Assembly (NCBI GenBank): GCA_003343625.1
Contig: QAKV01000040.1
Coordinates: 59,956 to 85,542 of the forward strand
Reading direction: 5' to 3'
Origin: Clostridiales bacterium
Lineage (GTDB): Bacteria > Bacillota > Clostridia > Lachnospirales > Lachnospiraceae
DNA: 25,587 nt
A program made the position numbers and the translations under genes. Each line of letters opens with the position of its first letter. Positions within the stretch are counted from its first letter, which is position 1. A model generated the notes under the pieces. It was not told where the DNA came from, did no database searches, and saw only the letters and a program-made list of their open reading frames with translations. Of this stretch, positions 7,265 to 14,730 are shown in pieces.

Positions 7265-7657
7265 ATGGAGAGAATGAGACCTGGGGAAAAGGACGTGCAG
7301 ACCGGACGGCTTCCGTTCATTTTGGGAAAATGCCTGCTGGCATCTTATCTTCTGACAGGAGGTGCGTTGTTGCTGCTGGCCCTGCTTCTGTATCGCTTTC
7401 AGCTTTCGGAGCAGATCGTCAGCATCGGGATTCTGGCGATTTATACGATGGCTACTTTTCTGGCCGGTTTTCTGACAGGCAAAGGAGTGCGGGATCGGCG
7501 GTTTTTCTGGGGACTCGTGGCAGGAACGCTCTATTTCGTCCTGCTGGCGGCGTTGACTTTTATGGTCAATCATGGCTTTAAGGACTTCGGAAACCACTTT
7601 TTTACGACCCTGATGATCTGTGCGGGAAGCGGAATGTTGGGCGGCATGCTCAGCTGA
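7265..7657 (+). CDS. Small four-helix membrane protein, TIGR04086 family
   Basis: The 130-residue protein has a polar N-tail (1-17) and four predicted membrane helices (about 18-42, 48-70, 78-100, 108-130). It resembles the TIGR04086 membrane proteins that sit next to the SCIFF peptide gene in many Clostridia; it lies in that position here, directly upstream of SCIFF. The start at 7265 is chosen because GAGGAGG lies seven bases upstream; the frame is open to 7220 without a better site. Its function is unknown. Conserved linkage to SCIFF and SecDF suggests a role in export or in handling the modified peptide (inference only). Confidence 0.75.
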   Translation: MERMRPGEKDVQTGRLPFILGKCLLASYLLTGGALLLLALLLYRFQLSEQIVSIGILAIYTMATFLAGFLTGKGVRDRRFFWGLVAGTLYFVLLAALTFMVNHGFKDFGNHFFTTLMICAGSGMLGGMLS

Positions 7658-7698
7658 ATTACTTTTTGAAAAAAATGCTTTTCCTCCCTTTATTTTTA

Positions 7699-7707
7699 TG
7701 GTATACT
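7699..7707 (+). promoter_or_regulatory. Extended -10 promoter for the SCIFF unit
   Basis: TG, one base, then TATACT (7702-7707) gives a good extended -10 box about 58 bases before the SCIFF start. The -35 region is T-rich without a clear TTGACA. A transcript starting near 7714 would carry scfA, the hairpin, the maturase and perhaps secDF. Confidence 0.55.
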
Positions 7708-7765
7708 GATTTTCAGTTATGAAATAAGGGCAGTTTAGACTGTGACTATAAGGAGGCTATGTGAG

Positions 7766-7912
7766 ATGAAGCACATCAAGACATTGACGACGAGAGATCT
7801 GAAAGAGTCCATGAAGAAGGGCGGCTGCGGAGAATGTCAGACATCTTGCCAGTCTGCATGCAAGACGTCCTGCACGGTGGGAAATCAGAGCTGCGAAAAA
7901 GTGAGAAAATAA
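7766..7912 (+). CDS. scfA: SCIFF peptide: precursor of a thioether-modified ribosomal peptide
   Basis: This short gene encodes 48 residues: an N-terminal leader (MKHIKTLTTRDLKESMKKGG) and a Cys-rich core with Cys at 21, 24, 28, 32, 36 and 43, i.e. six cysteines within about 45 residues. That is the defining pattern of SCIFF, the nearly universal ranthipeptide of Clostridia. In the family the maturase links a Cys sulphur to a Thr carbon; the core here has Thr26, Thr34 and Thr37 as possible acceptors. AGGAGG lies ahead of the start (about 7751-7756). The maturase follows after 82 bases. The gene is easily missed because of its size. The mature product's role is not settled; quorum-type and metabolic functions have been proposed. 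Confidence 0.95.
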   Translation: MKHIKTLTTRDLKESMKKGGCGECQTSCQSACKTSCTVGNQSCEKVRK

Positions 7913-7932
7913 GCAGACAACAGACGGATTGT

Positions 7933-7960
7933 ATAAGCAGCGATGCACATCGCTGCTTAT
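7933..7960 (+). promoter_or_regulatory. Perfect 13-bp hairpin between scfA and the maturase gene
   Basis: ATAAGCAGCGATG and its exact complement CATCGCTGCTTAT are separated by only CA. No run of T follows, so it is not a standard terminator. It could partly stop transcription, protect the 3' end of the short scfA message, or be a processing site, each of which would give much more precursor peptide than enzyme. Confidence 0.7.
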
Positions 7961-7994
7961 TATACGTTATGAAACACAGAAAGGATAGGATTGC

Positions 7995-9386
7995 GTGATA
8001 CACCAGTTTAAGAATAACGGCTACAACATCGTGATGGATGTCAACAGCGGAAGCGTCCACGTGGTGGACGATCTGGTCTACGATGTGGTGGGACCGGCGG
8101 AGCAGCCCATCAGCAGAGGCGTACGCGATCTGGATGCGGTCGTGGCGGAAGTGGAAGATAAGCTGACGGCGCCATGGTCTCATGAGCAGGTGAGGGAAGC
8201 GGTTTCGGAAGTGTTGGAACTGGCTGAGGAAGGCTCGCTGTATACGGAGGATATTTACGAAAGCTATATCGATCAGTTTAAGAACCGTCAGACCGTGGTC
8301 AAGGCTCTTTGCCTGCACATCGCACACGACTGTAACCTGGCTTGTCAGTACTGCTTTGCGGAAGAAGGGGAATACCACGGCAGAAGGGCGCTGATGAGTT
8401 TTGAAGTGGGGAAAAAGGCGCTGGACTTCCTGGTGAAAAATTCCGGCAACCGGATCAATCTGGAAGTGGATTTCTTCGGCGGAGAGCCGCTGATGAACTG
8501 GCAGGTGGTCAAGGATCTGGTAGCCTACGGCCGGAGCCTGGAGGAGCCTTTCCACAAAAAATTCCGTTTTACCCTGACGACTAACGGCGTGCTGCTAAAC
8601 GATGAAGTGCTGGAGTTCGTCAACCGGGAGATGAGCAACGTGGTGCTCAGCATCGATGGAAGAAAGGAAGTTCACGATAAGATGCGGCCGTTCCGGGGCG
8701 GTCAGGGAAGCTATGATCTGATCGTGCCGAAGTTCCGGAAGGTGGCCGAAAGCCGGGGGCAGATGAACTATTATGTGCGGGGTACATATACCCGGAACAA
8801 CCTGGATTTCTCCAAAGATGTGGAACATTTGGCGGACTTGGGATTCGAACAGATTTCGGTGGAGCCCGTGGTGGCGGATCCGAAAGAACCATACGCCCTG
8901 CAGGAAGAGGATCTGCCCGTGCTGATGGAGGAATACGACCGCCTGGCGGCGGAGTTGGTGAAGCGTCAGAAGGAAGGGCGGGGCGTGAATTTCTTCCATT
9001 TCATGATCGACCTGAGCGGAGGCCCCTGCGTGGCGAAACGGCTGTCCGGCTGCGGGTCAGGGACTGAATATCTGGCGGTGACGCCCTGGGGGGATTTCTA
9101 TCCCTGCCATCAGTTCGTGGGAAATGAGGCCTTTCTGATGGGAAATGTGGACGAAGGCATTGTGAGACAGGATCTGGTGGATCAATTTAGGTGCTGCAAC
9201 GTCTACTCGAAAGAAAAATGCAGGAATTGTTTTGCAAAATTTTATTGCAGCGGCGGCTGTGCGGCCAATTCCTACAACAGCCACGGCAATATCAACGATG
9301 CTTATGATCTGGGCTGCGAACTGCAGAAAAAGCGCGTGGAATGCGCGATTATGATGAAAGCGGCTCTGGCTGATGAAGAAGGATAA
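7995..9386 (+). CDS. scfB: SCIFF maturase, radical SAM/SPASM enzyme
   Basis: This 463-residue enzyme should install the thioether crosslink in the SCIFF peptide. Residues 1-95 form a peptide-binding (RRE-like) N-domain. The radical SAM motif CNLACQYC (about Cys113, 117, 120) binds the SAM cluster, followed by FFGGEPLMNW and FTLTTNG. The C-terminal third (about 340-450) is a SPASM domain with many Cys: GGPC, SGCGSG, YPCHQF, CRNCFAKFYCSGGC and DLGC, enough for two auxiliary iron-sulphur clusters. The start is a GTG at 7995 with AAAGGA about nine bases upstream; the protein begins MIHQFKNNGYNIVMDVNSGS, as expected for the family. It lies 82 bases after its substrate gene, separated by a hairpin, and 12 bases before secDF. 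Confidence 0.95.
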   Translation: MIHQFKNNGYNIVMDVNSGSVHVVDDLVYDVVGPAEQPISRGVRDLDAVVAEVEDKLTAPWSHEQVREAVSEVLELAEEGSLYTEDIYESYIDQFKNRQTVVKALCLHIAHDCNLACQYCFAEEGEYHGRRALMSFEVGKKALDFLVKNSGNRINLEVDFFGGEPLMNWQVVKDLVAYGRSLEEPFHKKFRFTLTTNGVLLNDEVLEFVNREMSNVVLSIDGRKEVHDKMRPFRGGQGSYDLIVPKFRKVAESRGQMNYYVRGTYTRNNLDFSKDVEHLADLGFEQISVEPVVADPKEPYALQEEDLPVLMEEYDRLAAELVKRQKEGRGVNFFHFMIDLSGGPCVAKRLSGCGSGTEYLAVTPWGDFYPCHQFVGNEAFLMGNVDEGIVRQDLVDQFRCCNVYSKEKCRNCFAKFYCSGGCAANSYNSHGNINDAYDLGCELQKKRVECAIMMKAALADEEG

Positions 9387-9398
9387 GGAGTGGTTAAA

Positions 9399-11585
9399 AT
9401 GAACAGGAAAAAAGGGATTATCACCCTGATAGCGGCCATCGTCGCGCTGATCGGTTTTACCTTTGTAGCCGTGTTCGGCCTGGATGCAAACAAGACAGGA
9501 TCCGCTTCCAACATCAAGTTGGGACTTGATCTGGCGGGCGGCGTCAGCATCACTTACGAGGTGGTGGGAGAAGAAGAGCCCAGCGCGGCCGATATGAGCG
9601 ACACCATCTTCAAGCTGCAGCAGCGCGTGGAAAACTATTCCACGGAAGCCCAGGTTTATCAGGAGGGCAGCGACCGGATCAATATCGAAATTCCCGGCGT
9701 TTCCGATGCCAACGCGATTCTCGAAGAGCTGGGCAAGCCGGGATCGCTGGTCTTTTTGGATGAGGACGGCAACGAGGTCTTAAACGGTACGGATATTGCG
9801 GATGCCCAGGCCGCTTATCAGCAGAACAGCATGGGCAACCAGGAACCAGTGGTTTCTCTGACCATGACGGAGGAAGGAACGGAGAAGTTCGCGGAGGCCA
9901 CCAAAGCTGCGGCTCCCAATCACGAAATCATCTATATCGTCTATGACGACGAAGTGGTCAGCTATCCCAGCGTACAGGATGAAATTACGGACGGACATGC
10001 GGTGATCAACGGGATGTCCTCTTATGAAGAGGCGGAACAGCTGGCTTCCACCATCAGGATCGGCGGCCTGAAGCTGGAACTTCAGGAGCTGCGTTCCAAC
10101 GTGGTGGGCGCCCAGCTGGGTTCCGATGCCATCCGCACCAGCCTCATAGCAGGGGCAGTGGGTCTGGTGCTGGTCATCATCTTCATGATTGCGGTATATT
10201 GGATTCCCGGCGTGGCGAGTTCGATCGCACTGTGCCTGTATACGGCGATGATGGTTCTTTTGCTGAACGGCTTTGATATCACACTGACTCTGCCGGGCAT
10301 CGCGGGCATCATCCTGTCCATCGGGATGGCGGTGGATGCCAACGTGATCATTTTCGCCAGAATCAGGGAGGAAATCGCCACGGGGAAGACGGTGAAATCC
10401 TCCATTAAGATCGGTTTCCACAAGGCCCTGTCCGCTATCATCGACGGAAATGTGACGACGCTGATCGCCGCAGCGGTGCTGGGATTCATGGGCACCGGCA
10501 CCATCCGCGGGTTCGCGCAGACGCTGGCGCTGGGCATCGTACTCTCCATGTTTACTGCGCTGACGGTGACGCAGCTGATTTTAAACGCCCTGTATGCCGT
10601 GGGATTCAGGGATGAAAAGTTCTACGGGAGAGCGAAGGAGAGAAAGCCAATCGGCTTCCTTCGCAAAAAGCCTGTCTTCTTCGCGCTGTCTGCCGTGATG
10701 ATCCTTTCCGGATTCGTTTTCATGGGCATCAATCAGAAGAACACAGGAGAAGTTCTGAATTACAGCCTTGAGTTTATGGGCGGCACTTCCACTGATGTGA
10801 CGTTCAACGAGGATATGAGCATCGAAGAGCTGGATGAAAAGGTGGTGCCGATTTTCGAGGAGATCAGCGGCGATCCCAATGTCCAGACTCAGAAAGTGCA
10901 GGGAAGCAATGAGGTGATCTTCAAGACCAGGGCGCTGTCCGTGGATCAGAGAGAAGAGCTCAACGGACGTTTGGCGGAGGAGTTCGGCGTGGATGAAAGC
11001 TCCATCACAGCGGAGACGATCAGTTCCACTATCAGCTCGGAGACGAGGACAGGAGCGGTAGTGGCAGTTCTGGTCGCTGCCTTGTGTATGCTGGTCTATA
11101 TCTGGTTCCGGTTCAAGGATATCCGCTTTGGCGCCAGCAGCGTGGCGGCGCTCCTGCACGACGTACTGGTCGTTCTGGCATTCTATGCGATCTCGAGAAT
11201 TTCCGTAGGAGGTACATTCATCGCCTGCATGCTGACCATCGTAGGTTACTCCATCAATGCGACCATCGTTATTTTCGACCGCATCCGGGAGAATCTCCGG
11301 CAGTCCGGCAGCGGGGAGCGTCTGGAGGAAGTAGTGGATCGAAGCATTGCGCAGACGCTCTCCAGGAGCATATTTACCTCCCTGACCACGTTTATCACGA
11401 TCGCAGCGCTGTTCGTGCTGGGCGTTCCCAGCATCCGTGAGTTCGCGCTGCCCCTGATGGTGGGAATCGTGTGCGGCGCTTATTCTTCCGTTTGCCTGGC
11501 CGGCGCGATGTGGTATATTCTGCGCACCAAAGTCGGGAAAAAGGAATCAGCGAAAGGCGCCAAAGCTGCCAAAGCTGCGAAATAA
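9399..11585 (+). CDS. secDF: Fused protein translocase subunit SecDF
   Basis: The protein has 728 residues and joins SecD and SecF in one chain; it uses the proton gradient to pull exported proteins out of the SecYEG channel. The SecD half starts with a membrane helix (about 8-28), then LGLDLAGGVSITYEV and the large outer domain, then membrane helices with GIAGIILSIGMAVDANVIIF. The SecF half (from about 410) has LEFMGGTSTDVTF and SINATIVIFDRIRENLR. Twelve membrane helices are expected. A GTG at 9390 is in frame, but AAGGAG at 9385-9390 overlaps it and lies eight bases before the ATG at 9399, which is therefore the start. The tail is Lys/Ala-rich (SAKGAKAAKAAK). It is next to the SCIFF genes as in many Clostridia. 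Confidence 0.95.
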   Translation: MNRKKGIITLIAAIVALIGFTFVAVFGLDANKTGSASNIKLGLDLAGGVSITYEVVGEEEPSAADMSDTIFKLQQRVENYSTEAQVYQEGSDRINIEIPGVSDANAILEELGKPGSLVFLDEDGNEVLNGTDIADAQAAYQQNSMGNQEPVVSLTMTEEGTEKFAEATKAAAPNHEIIYIVYDDEVVSYPSVQDEITDGHAVINGMSSYEEAEQLASTIRIGGLKLELQELRSNVVGAQLGSDAIRTSLIAGAVGLVLVIIFMIAVYWIPGVASSIALCLYTAMMVLLLNGFDITLTLPGIAGIILSIGMAVDANVIIFARIREEIATGKTVKSSIKIGFHKALSAIIDGNVTTLIAAAVLGFMGTGTIRGFAQTLALGIVLSMFTALTVTQLILNALYAVGFRDEKFYGRAKERKPIGFLRKKPVFFALSAVMILSGFVFMGINQKNTGEVLNYSLEFMGGTSTDVTFNEDMSIEELDEKVVPIFEEISGDPNVQTQKVQGSNEVIFKTRALSVDQREELNGRLAEEFGVDESSITAETISSTISSETRTGAVVAVLVAALCMLVYIWFRFKDIRFGASSVAALLHDVLVVLAFYAISRISVGGTFIACMLTIVGYSINATIVIFDRIRENLRQSGSGERLEEVVDRSIAQTLSRSIFTSLTTFITIAALFVLGVPSIREFALPLMVGIVCGAYSSVCLAGAMWYILRTKVGKKESAKGAKAAKAAK

Positions 11586-11586
11586 A

Positions 11587-11659
11587 GGGAAAATGACGGC
11601 CGGGGAGCGATCGCCCACAGGGATGGGCGCGTATCCCGGCTGTTTCCTTAAATTTTCCC
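11587..11659 (+). terminator. Nested stem-loop between secDF and recJ
   Basis: GCCGGG (11599-11604) pairs with CCCGGC (11635-11640), and inside it CGCCCA pairs with TGGGCG. An outer pair, GGGAAAAT and ATTTTCCC, could enclose the whole. TGTTTCCTT follows the inner stem, a weak U-tail. It probably terminates or attenuates the SCIFF-secDF transcript. Confidence 0.5.
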
Positions 11660-11693
11660 GAGCCGGATCGAAGACGAAAGAGGATGACGGAAG

Positions 11694-13535
11694 ATGGCGA
11701 AATGGTTTGTTATGGCCAAAGGGGCGGATTTCCAAAAGATCGGAGAACAGTTTCACATCAGCCCTGTGGTGGCGAGGATCATCCGGAACCGGGATGTTAT
11801 AGGGGAGGAGCAGATCCGAAAATATCTGTACGGAACGATTGAAGAGTTGTATGACCCGAAGCTGCTCAAGGGGATGGAAGAGGCGGTGCGCCTTCTGAAA
11901 GAACGGATTGAGGCGGGCGATCGGATTCGAATCATCGGGGATTATGACGTGGACGGGATTTGTTCCACGTTCATTTTAAAAAGAGGGTTGTCCGCCTGCC
12001 GGGCGACTGTGGATTTTTCCATCCCTGACCGAATGAAGGACGGATACGGCCTGAACGAGCATCTCGTGGAGAAGGCGGCTGAGGAGGGCATCGATACGAT
12101 CGTGACCTGCGATAACGGAATCGCCGCGGCAGCGCAGATCGCCCTGGCCAAAGAAAAGGGTATGTTTGTGATCGTGACGGATCACCACGAGGTGCCTTAT
12201 GAAGAGATTCCAAAGGGAAAATCAGAGGAACCTGTGAAGCGTTATCTCCTGCCGCCTGCAGATGCGGTAGTGGATCCCAAACTGCCGGGTTGCGCCTATC
12301 CCTTTCGGGAGATTTGCGGGGCGACGGTGGCCTTTAAACTGGTGCAGGAACTGTTCTTAGCGTTTGGGCTGCCGGGCCTTTCCGGCGGAGCGAAGCGGGA
12401 AAGGGGTTTGCTCGACGAACTTCTGGAACTGGCGGCTTTCGCCACGATTTGTGACGTGATGCCGCTGCGGGATGAGAACAGGATTCTGGTTCGCCACGGT
12501 CTGTCCCTGATGCAGGACAGTCAAAATGAGGGATTGAGAGCGCTGATGGAAGTATGCGGAGTGGGGGTGTCAGGAAAAGGGAAAAAACTCACGGCCTTTC
12601 ATATCGGTTTCGTCCTCGGCCCCTGCATGAACGCTTCCGGAAGGCTGGATACGGCGGTTCGGGCGCTGAGTCTGCTGGAGTGCAAAAGCCGGGAGGAGGC
12701 CATTCCCCATGCGGCTTTCTTAAAGCAGCTCAACGACAGCCGCAAGGAGATGACCGAACGGTACGTGCAGCAGGCGGTGGAGTGTATTGAGAACACCTCT
12801 TTGAAAGAGGACAGGGTGTTGGTGGTTTTCCTGCCGGACTGCCATGAGAGCATTGCGGGCATCATCGCCGGCAGAATCCGCGAGCGCTACTATCGGCCGG
12901 CCTTCGTGCTCACCAGAGGGGAGGAAGGCGTCAAGGGCAGCGCCCGTTCCATCGAAGAGTACCATATTTATGAAGAGATGACGAAGAGCAGCCGTTTTTT
13001 CACGAAATACGGGGGACACAAGATGGCGGCAGGCCTTTCCATGCGGGAAGAGGATATCGAGCCGTTTCGCCGGGAGATCAACAGGCTGTGTGAACTGACG
13101 CAGGAAGATCTGGAGGAAAAGATCCGTATCGATGTGCCGATGCCGGTCTCCTATGTGAGTTTTTCCCTGGTGGAGGAGTTGGAACGTCTGGAACCCTTCG
13201 GAACGGGAAATTCCAAGCCCGTGTTCGTCCAGAAAGACCTTTTGTTCCTTTCGGCAAAAGCCCTGGGGAAAAACGGAAACACGCTGCGATTCACCGTGAT
13301 GGACGATCGGAATCAGCGGTGGGAAATGATATATTTCGGGAACAGGGAAGGGTTCGACAACTACGTGAGAGACGAATTCGGGAGCAGAGCGCTGGAAGAT
13401 CTGTACGAACGGAGAGGAAGCGGAATCCGAATGAGTGCGATATACTATCCCGAAATCAATACCTGGCAGGGAAACAGCAGGCTGCAGCTGGTTATGCAGC
13501 ACTATATGAGAACAGGGCGGAGGAATGAGACATGA
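11694..13535 (+). CDS. recJ: Single-stranded-DNA-specific exonuclease RecJ
   Basis: This 613-residue protein is a DHH-family nuclease that degrades single-stranded DNA 5' to 3' in recombination and mismatch repair. Metal-binding motifs are in order: GDYDVDGICS (82-91), TCDNG (138-142) and the DHH triad in VTDHHEVP (163-165). Further on come GPCMNASGRLDTA, the DHHA1 motif GGHKMAAGLSM, and a C-terminal OB-fold segment (from about 480, PMPVSYVSFSLVEELERLEP). The N-terminus MAKWFVMAKGADF fits related clostridial RecJ proteins, so the ATG at 11694 is preferred although its ribosome site (GAGGATGACGGAAG) is not ideal. Its stop overlaps the next start as ATGA. Confidence 0.94.
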   Translation: MAKWFVMAKGADFQKIGEQFHISPVVARIIRNRDVIGEEQIRKYLYGTIEELYDPKLLKGMEEAVRLLKERIEAGDRIRIIGDYDVDGICSTFILKRGLSACRATVDFSIPDRMKDGYGLNEHLVEKAAEEGIDTIVTCDNGIAAAAQIALAKEKGMFVIVTDHHEVPYEEIPKGKSEEPVKRYLLPPADAVVDPKLPGCAYPFREICGATVAFKLVQELFLAFGLPGLSGGAKRERGLLDELLELAAFATICDVMPLRDENRILVRHGLSLMQDSQNEGLRALMEVCGVGVSGKGKKLTAFHIGFVLGPCMNASGRLDTAVRALSLLECKSREEAIPHAAFLKQLNDSRKEMTERYVQQAVECIENTSLKEDRVLVVFLPDCHESIAGIIAGRIRERYYRPAFVLTRGEEGVKGSARSIEEYHIYEEMTKSSRFFTKYGGHKMAAGLSMREEDIEPFRREINRLCELTQEDLEEKIRIDVPMPVSYVSFSLVEELERLEPFGTGNSKPVFVQKDLLFLSAKALGKNGNTLRFTVMDDRNQRWEMIYFGNREGFDNYVRDEFGSRALEDLYERRGSGIRMSAIYYPEINTWQGNSRLQLVMQHYMRTGRRNET

Positions 13536-14458
13536 TACTGACGGTGACATTGAATCCTGCAATCGACAAGACCTATCGGGTGGAGGAATTGGTTCTCGGC
13601 CACGTCAACCGGATGGAGAGCATCGAAAATATCCCCGGGGGAAAGGGGATCAACGTGGGAAAGATCCTGTGTGAGTGCAACTGTCCGGTGATCGCTACGG
13701 GCTTTCTGGGAGGTTATACGGGACGCTGGATCGAACAACGGCTAAAGGAAATGGGACTTCCCTGCGATTTCGTCAGCATCGGGGCCGATACCAGATGCAG
13801 TATGAACGTGGTGGCCGATAACGGATATGTGACGGAAATTCTCGAACCCGGGCCCGAAATCCGGCCTGAAGAACGGCTGGTTTTTCTGGGAAAATATCGG
13901 GAACTGATCCGCCGGTGCGATTTGGTAGTTCTGTCCGGAAGCGTGGCGCCGGGACTGTCACAGGAGATTTACGGGCAGCTGATCGGAATCGCGAAAGACG
14001 CCGGGAAGAAGGCGATCCTGGACACCAGCGGAGAAGGGCTCGTGAAGGGGATCGAGGTCGGTCCATGGCTGGTAAAACCGAACCGCAAAGAGCTGGAATA
14101 CGTCGTCGGACACAAATGCAGGAGCCAGGACGAATTGCTGGATGCGGCGAGGCAGATGCTTCGGAATCAGATCGAATGGGCTGCGGTTTCCGTCGGAGAA
14201 AAGGGAATGTATCTCGTTGGAAAGGACAGCGCTCTTTTCGCGGCCGCGCCGAAAGTGGATGCGGTGAATACGGTGGGGTGCGGGGACAGCGCCTGCGCTG
14301 CGTTCGCCATTTCCGCGCTGCGCGAAGAAGATATGGAACAGATGCTGAGGCGGGCGGTGGCGATGTCCGCAGCCAACGCTTCCACCCTGGAGAGCGGAAG
14401 CGTGCCTTTGAAGCTGGCAGAGGATCTGATGCATCAGATCGAAATCGTGCGGATTTGA
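13532..14458 (+). CDS. 1-Phosphofructokinase-type sugar kinase (PfkB family)
   Basis: The 308-residue protein phosphorylates a sugar phosphate, most likely fructose-1-phosphate to fructose-1,6-bisphosphate. It has the family start MILTVTLNPAIDKTY, the PGGKGINVGK substrate loop (35-44), LVVLSGSVAPGL, KPNRKELE (182-189) and the second PfkB signature with VNTVGCGDSACA, where Asp252 is the catalytic base. Tagatose-6-phosphate kinase (LacC) is very similar and cannot be excluded from sequence reading. There is no PTS transporter or FruR next to it; its ATG instead overlaps the recJ stop, so it is translated with recJ. The tandem arrangement with a DNA repair gene is odd for a catabolic kinase and suggests basal expression. 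Confidence 0.85.
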   Translation: MILTVTLNPAIDKTYRVEELVLGHVNRMESIENIPGGKGINVGKILCECNCPVIATGFLGGYTGRWIEQRLKEMGLPCDFVSIGADTRCSMNVVADNGYVTEILEPGPEIRPEERLVFLGKYRELIRRCDLVVLSGSVAPGLSQEIYGQLIGIAKDAGKKAILDTSGEGLVKGIEVGPWLVKPNRKELEYVVGHKCRSQDELLDAARQMLRNQIEWAAVSVGEKGMYLVGKDSALFAAAPKVDAVNTVGCGDSACAAFAISALREEDMEQMLRRAVAMSAANASTLESGSVPLKLAEDLMHQIEIVRI

Positions 14459-14501
14459 TTTTTTCATGGGAACTTTATAATTTTTAGAAGCTTTTCAGAA
14501 A

Positions 14502-14541
14502 TTGTACATACTTTGTACATATATTTTGGCTATGATATACA
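14502..14541 (+). promoter_or_regulatory. Promoter with paired TTGTACATA repeats
   Basis: TTGTAC (14513-14518), 17 bases and TATACA (14536-14541) form a reasonable SigA promoter. TTGTACATA occurs at 14502-14510 and again at 14513-14521, 11 bases apart, so on the same face of the helix. The second copy overlaps the -35 box, as a repressor or activator site would. Confidence 0.55.
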
Positions 14542-14544
14542 CAG

Positions 14545-14618
14545 ATAGTTGAACAACTCACTATCTCCCCCCTCATAAGAAAGTGAAAGCCTCGCTGCAA
14601 AGCGGGGCTTTTGCTTTT
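14545..14618 (+). ncRNA. Candidate small RNA with C-rich loop
   Basis: Between the promoter ending at 14541 and an intrinsic terminator lie only about 45 bases with no reading frame. They include an imperfect inverted repeat (GATAGT and ACTATC, 14544-14565), then an unpaired TCCCCCCTC (14566-14574), then the terminator. Promoter, C-rich single strand and Rho-independent terminator are the hallmarks of Firmicutes regulatory RNAs that pair with G-rich ribosome sites. The exact 5' end is uncertain; if transcription starts near 14548 the first repeat arm is lost. An alternative is that this is a short leader ending in the terminator that closes the recJ-kinase operon. Confidence 0.45.
14586..14618 (+). 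terminator. Rho-independent terminator
   Basis: AAAGCCTCGCT pairs with AGCGGGGCTTT (11 bp with one G-U pair) around a GCAA tetraloop, followed by TGCTTTT. It lies about 130 bases after the sugar kinase stop and ends either that operon or the short candidate RNA, or both. Confidence 0.8.
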
Positions 14619-14636
14619 ATGCCGGGCTCTTGGCTG

Positions 14637-14665
14637 TTGCATCCTCCGTCCGTTTCGTATAAAAT
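14637..14665 (+). promoter_or_regulatory. Promoter of the envelope cassette
   Basis: TTGCAT (14637-14642), 17 bases, and TAAAAT (14660-14665) form a plausible SigA promoter 65 bases before the membrane protein gene. A short hairpin (AAGGGC and GCCCTT, about 14679-14700) would fall in the leader of this transcript. Confidence 0.5.
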
Positions 14666-14730
14666 GGGAAAGGACGAGAAGGGCTGCCACACGGCCCTTC
14701 CGAAAACGGTATTCGGATTTGGGAGGCAGA

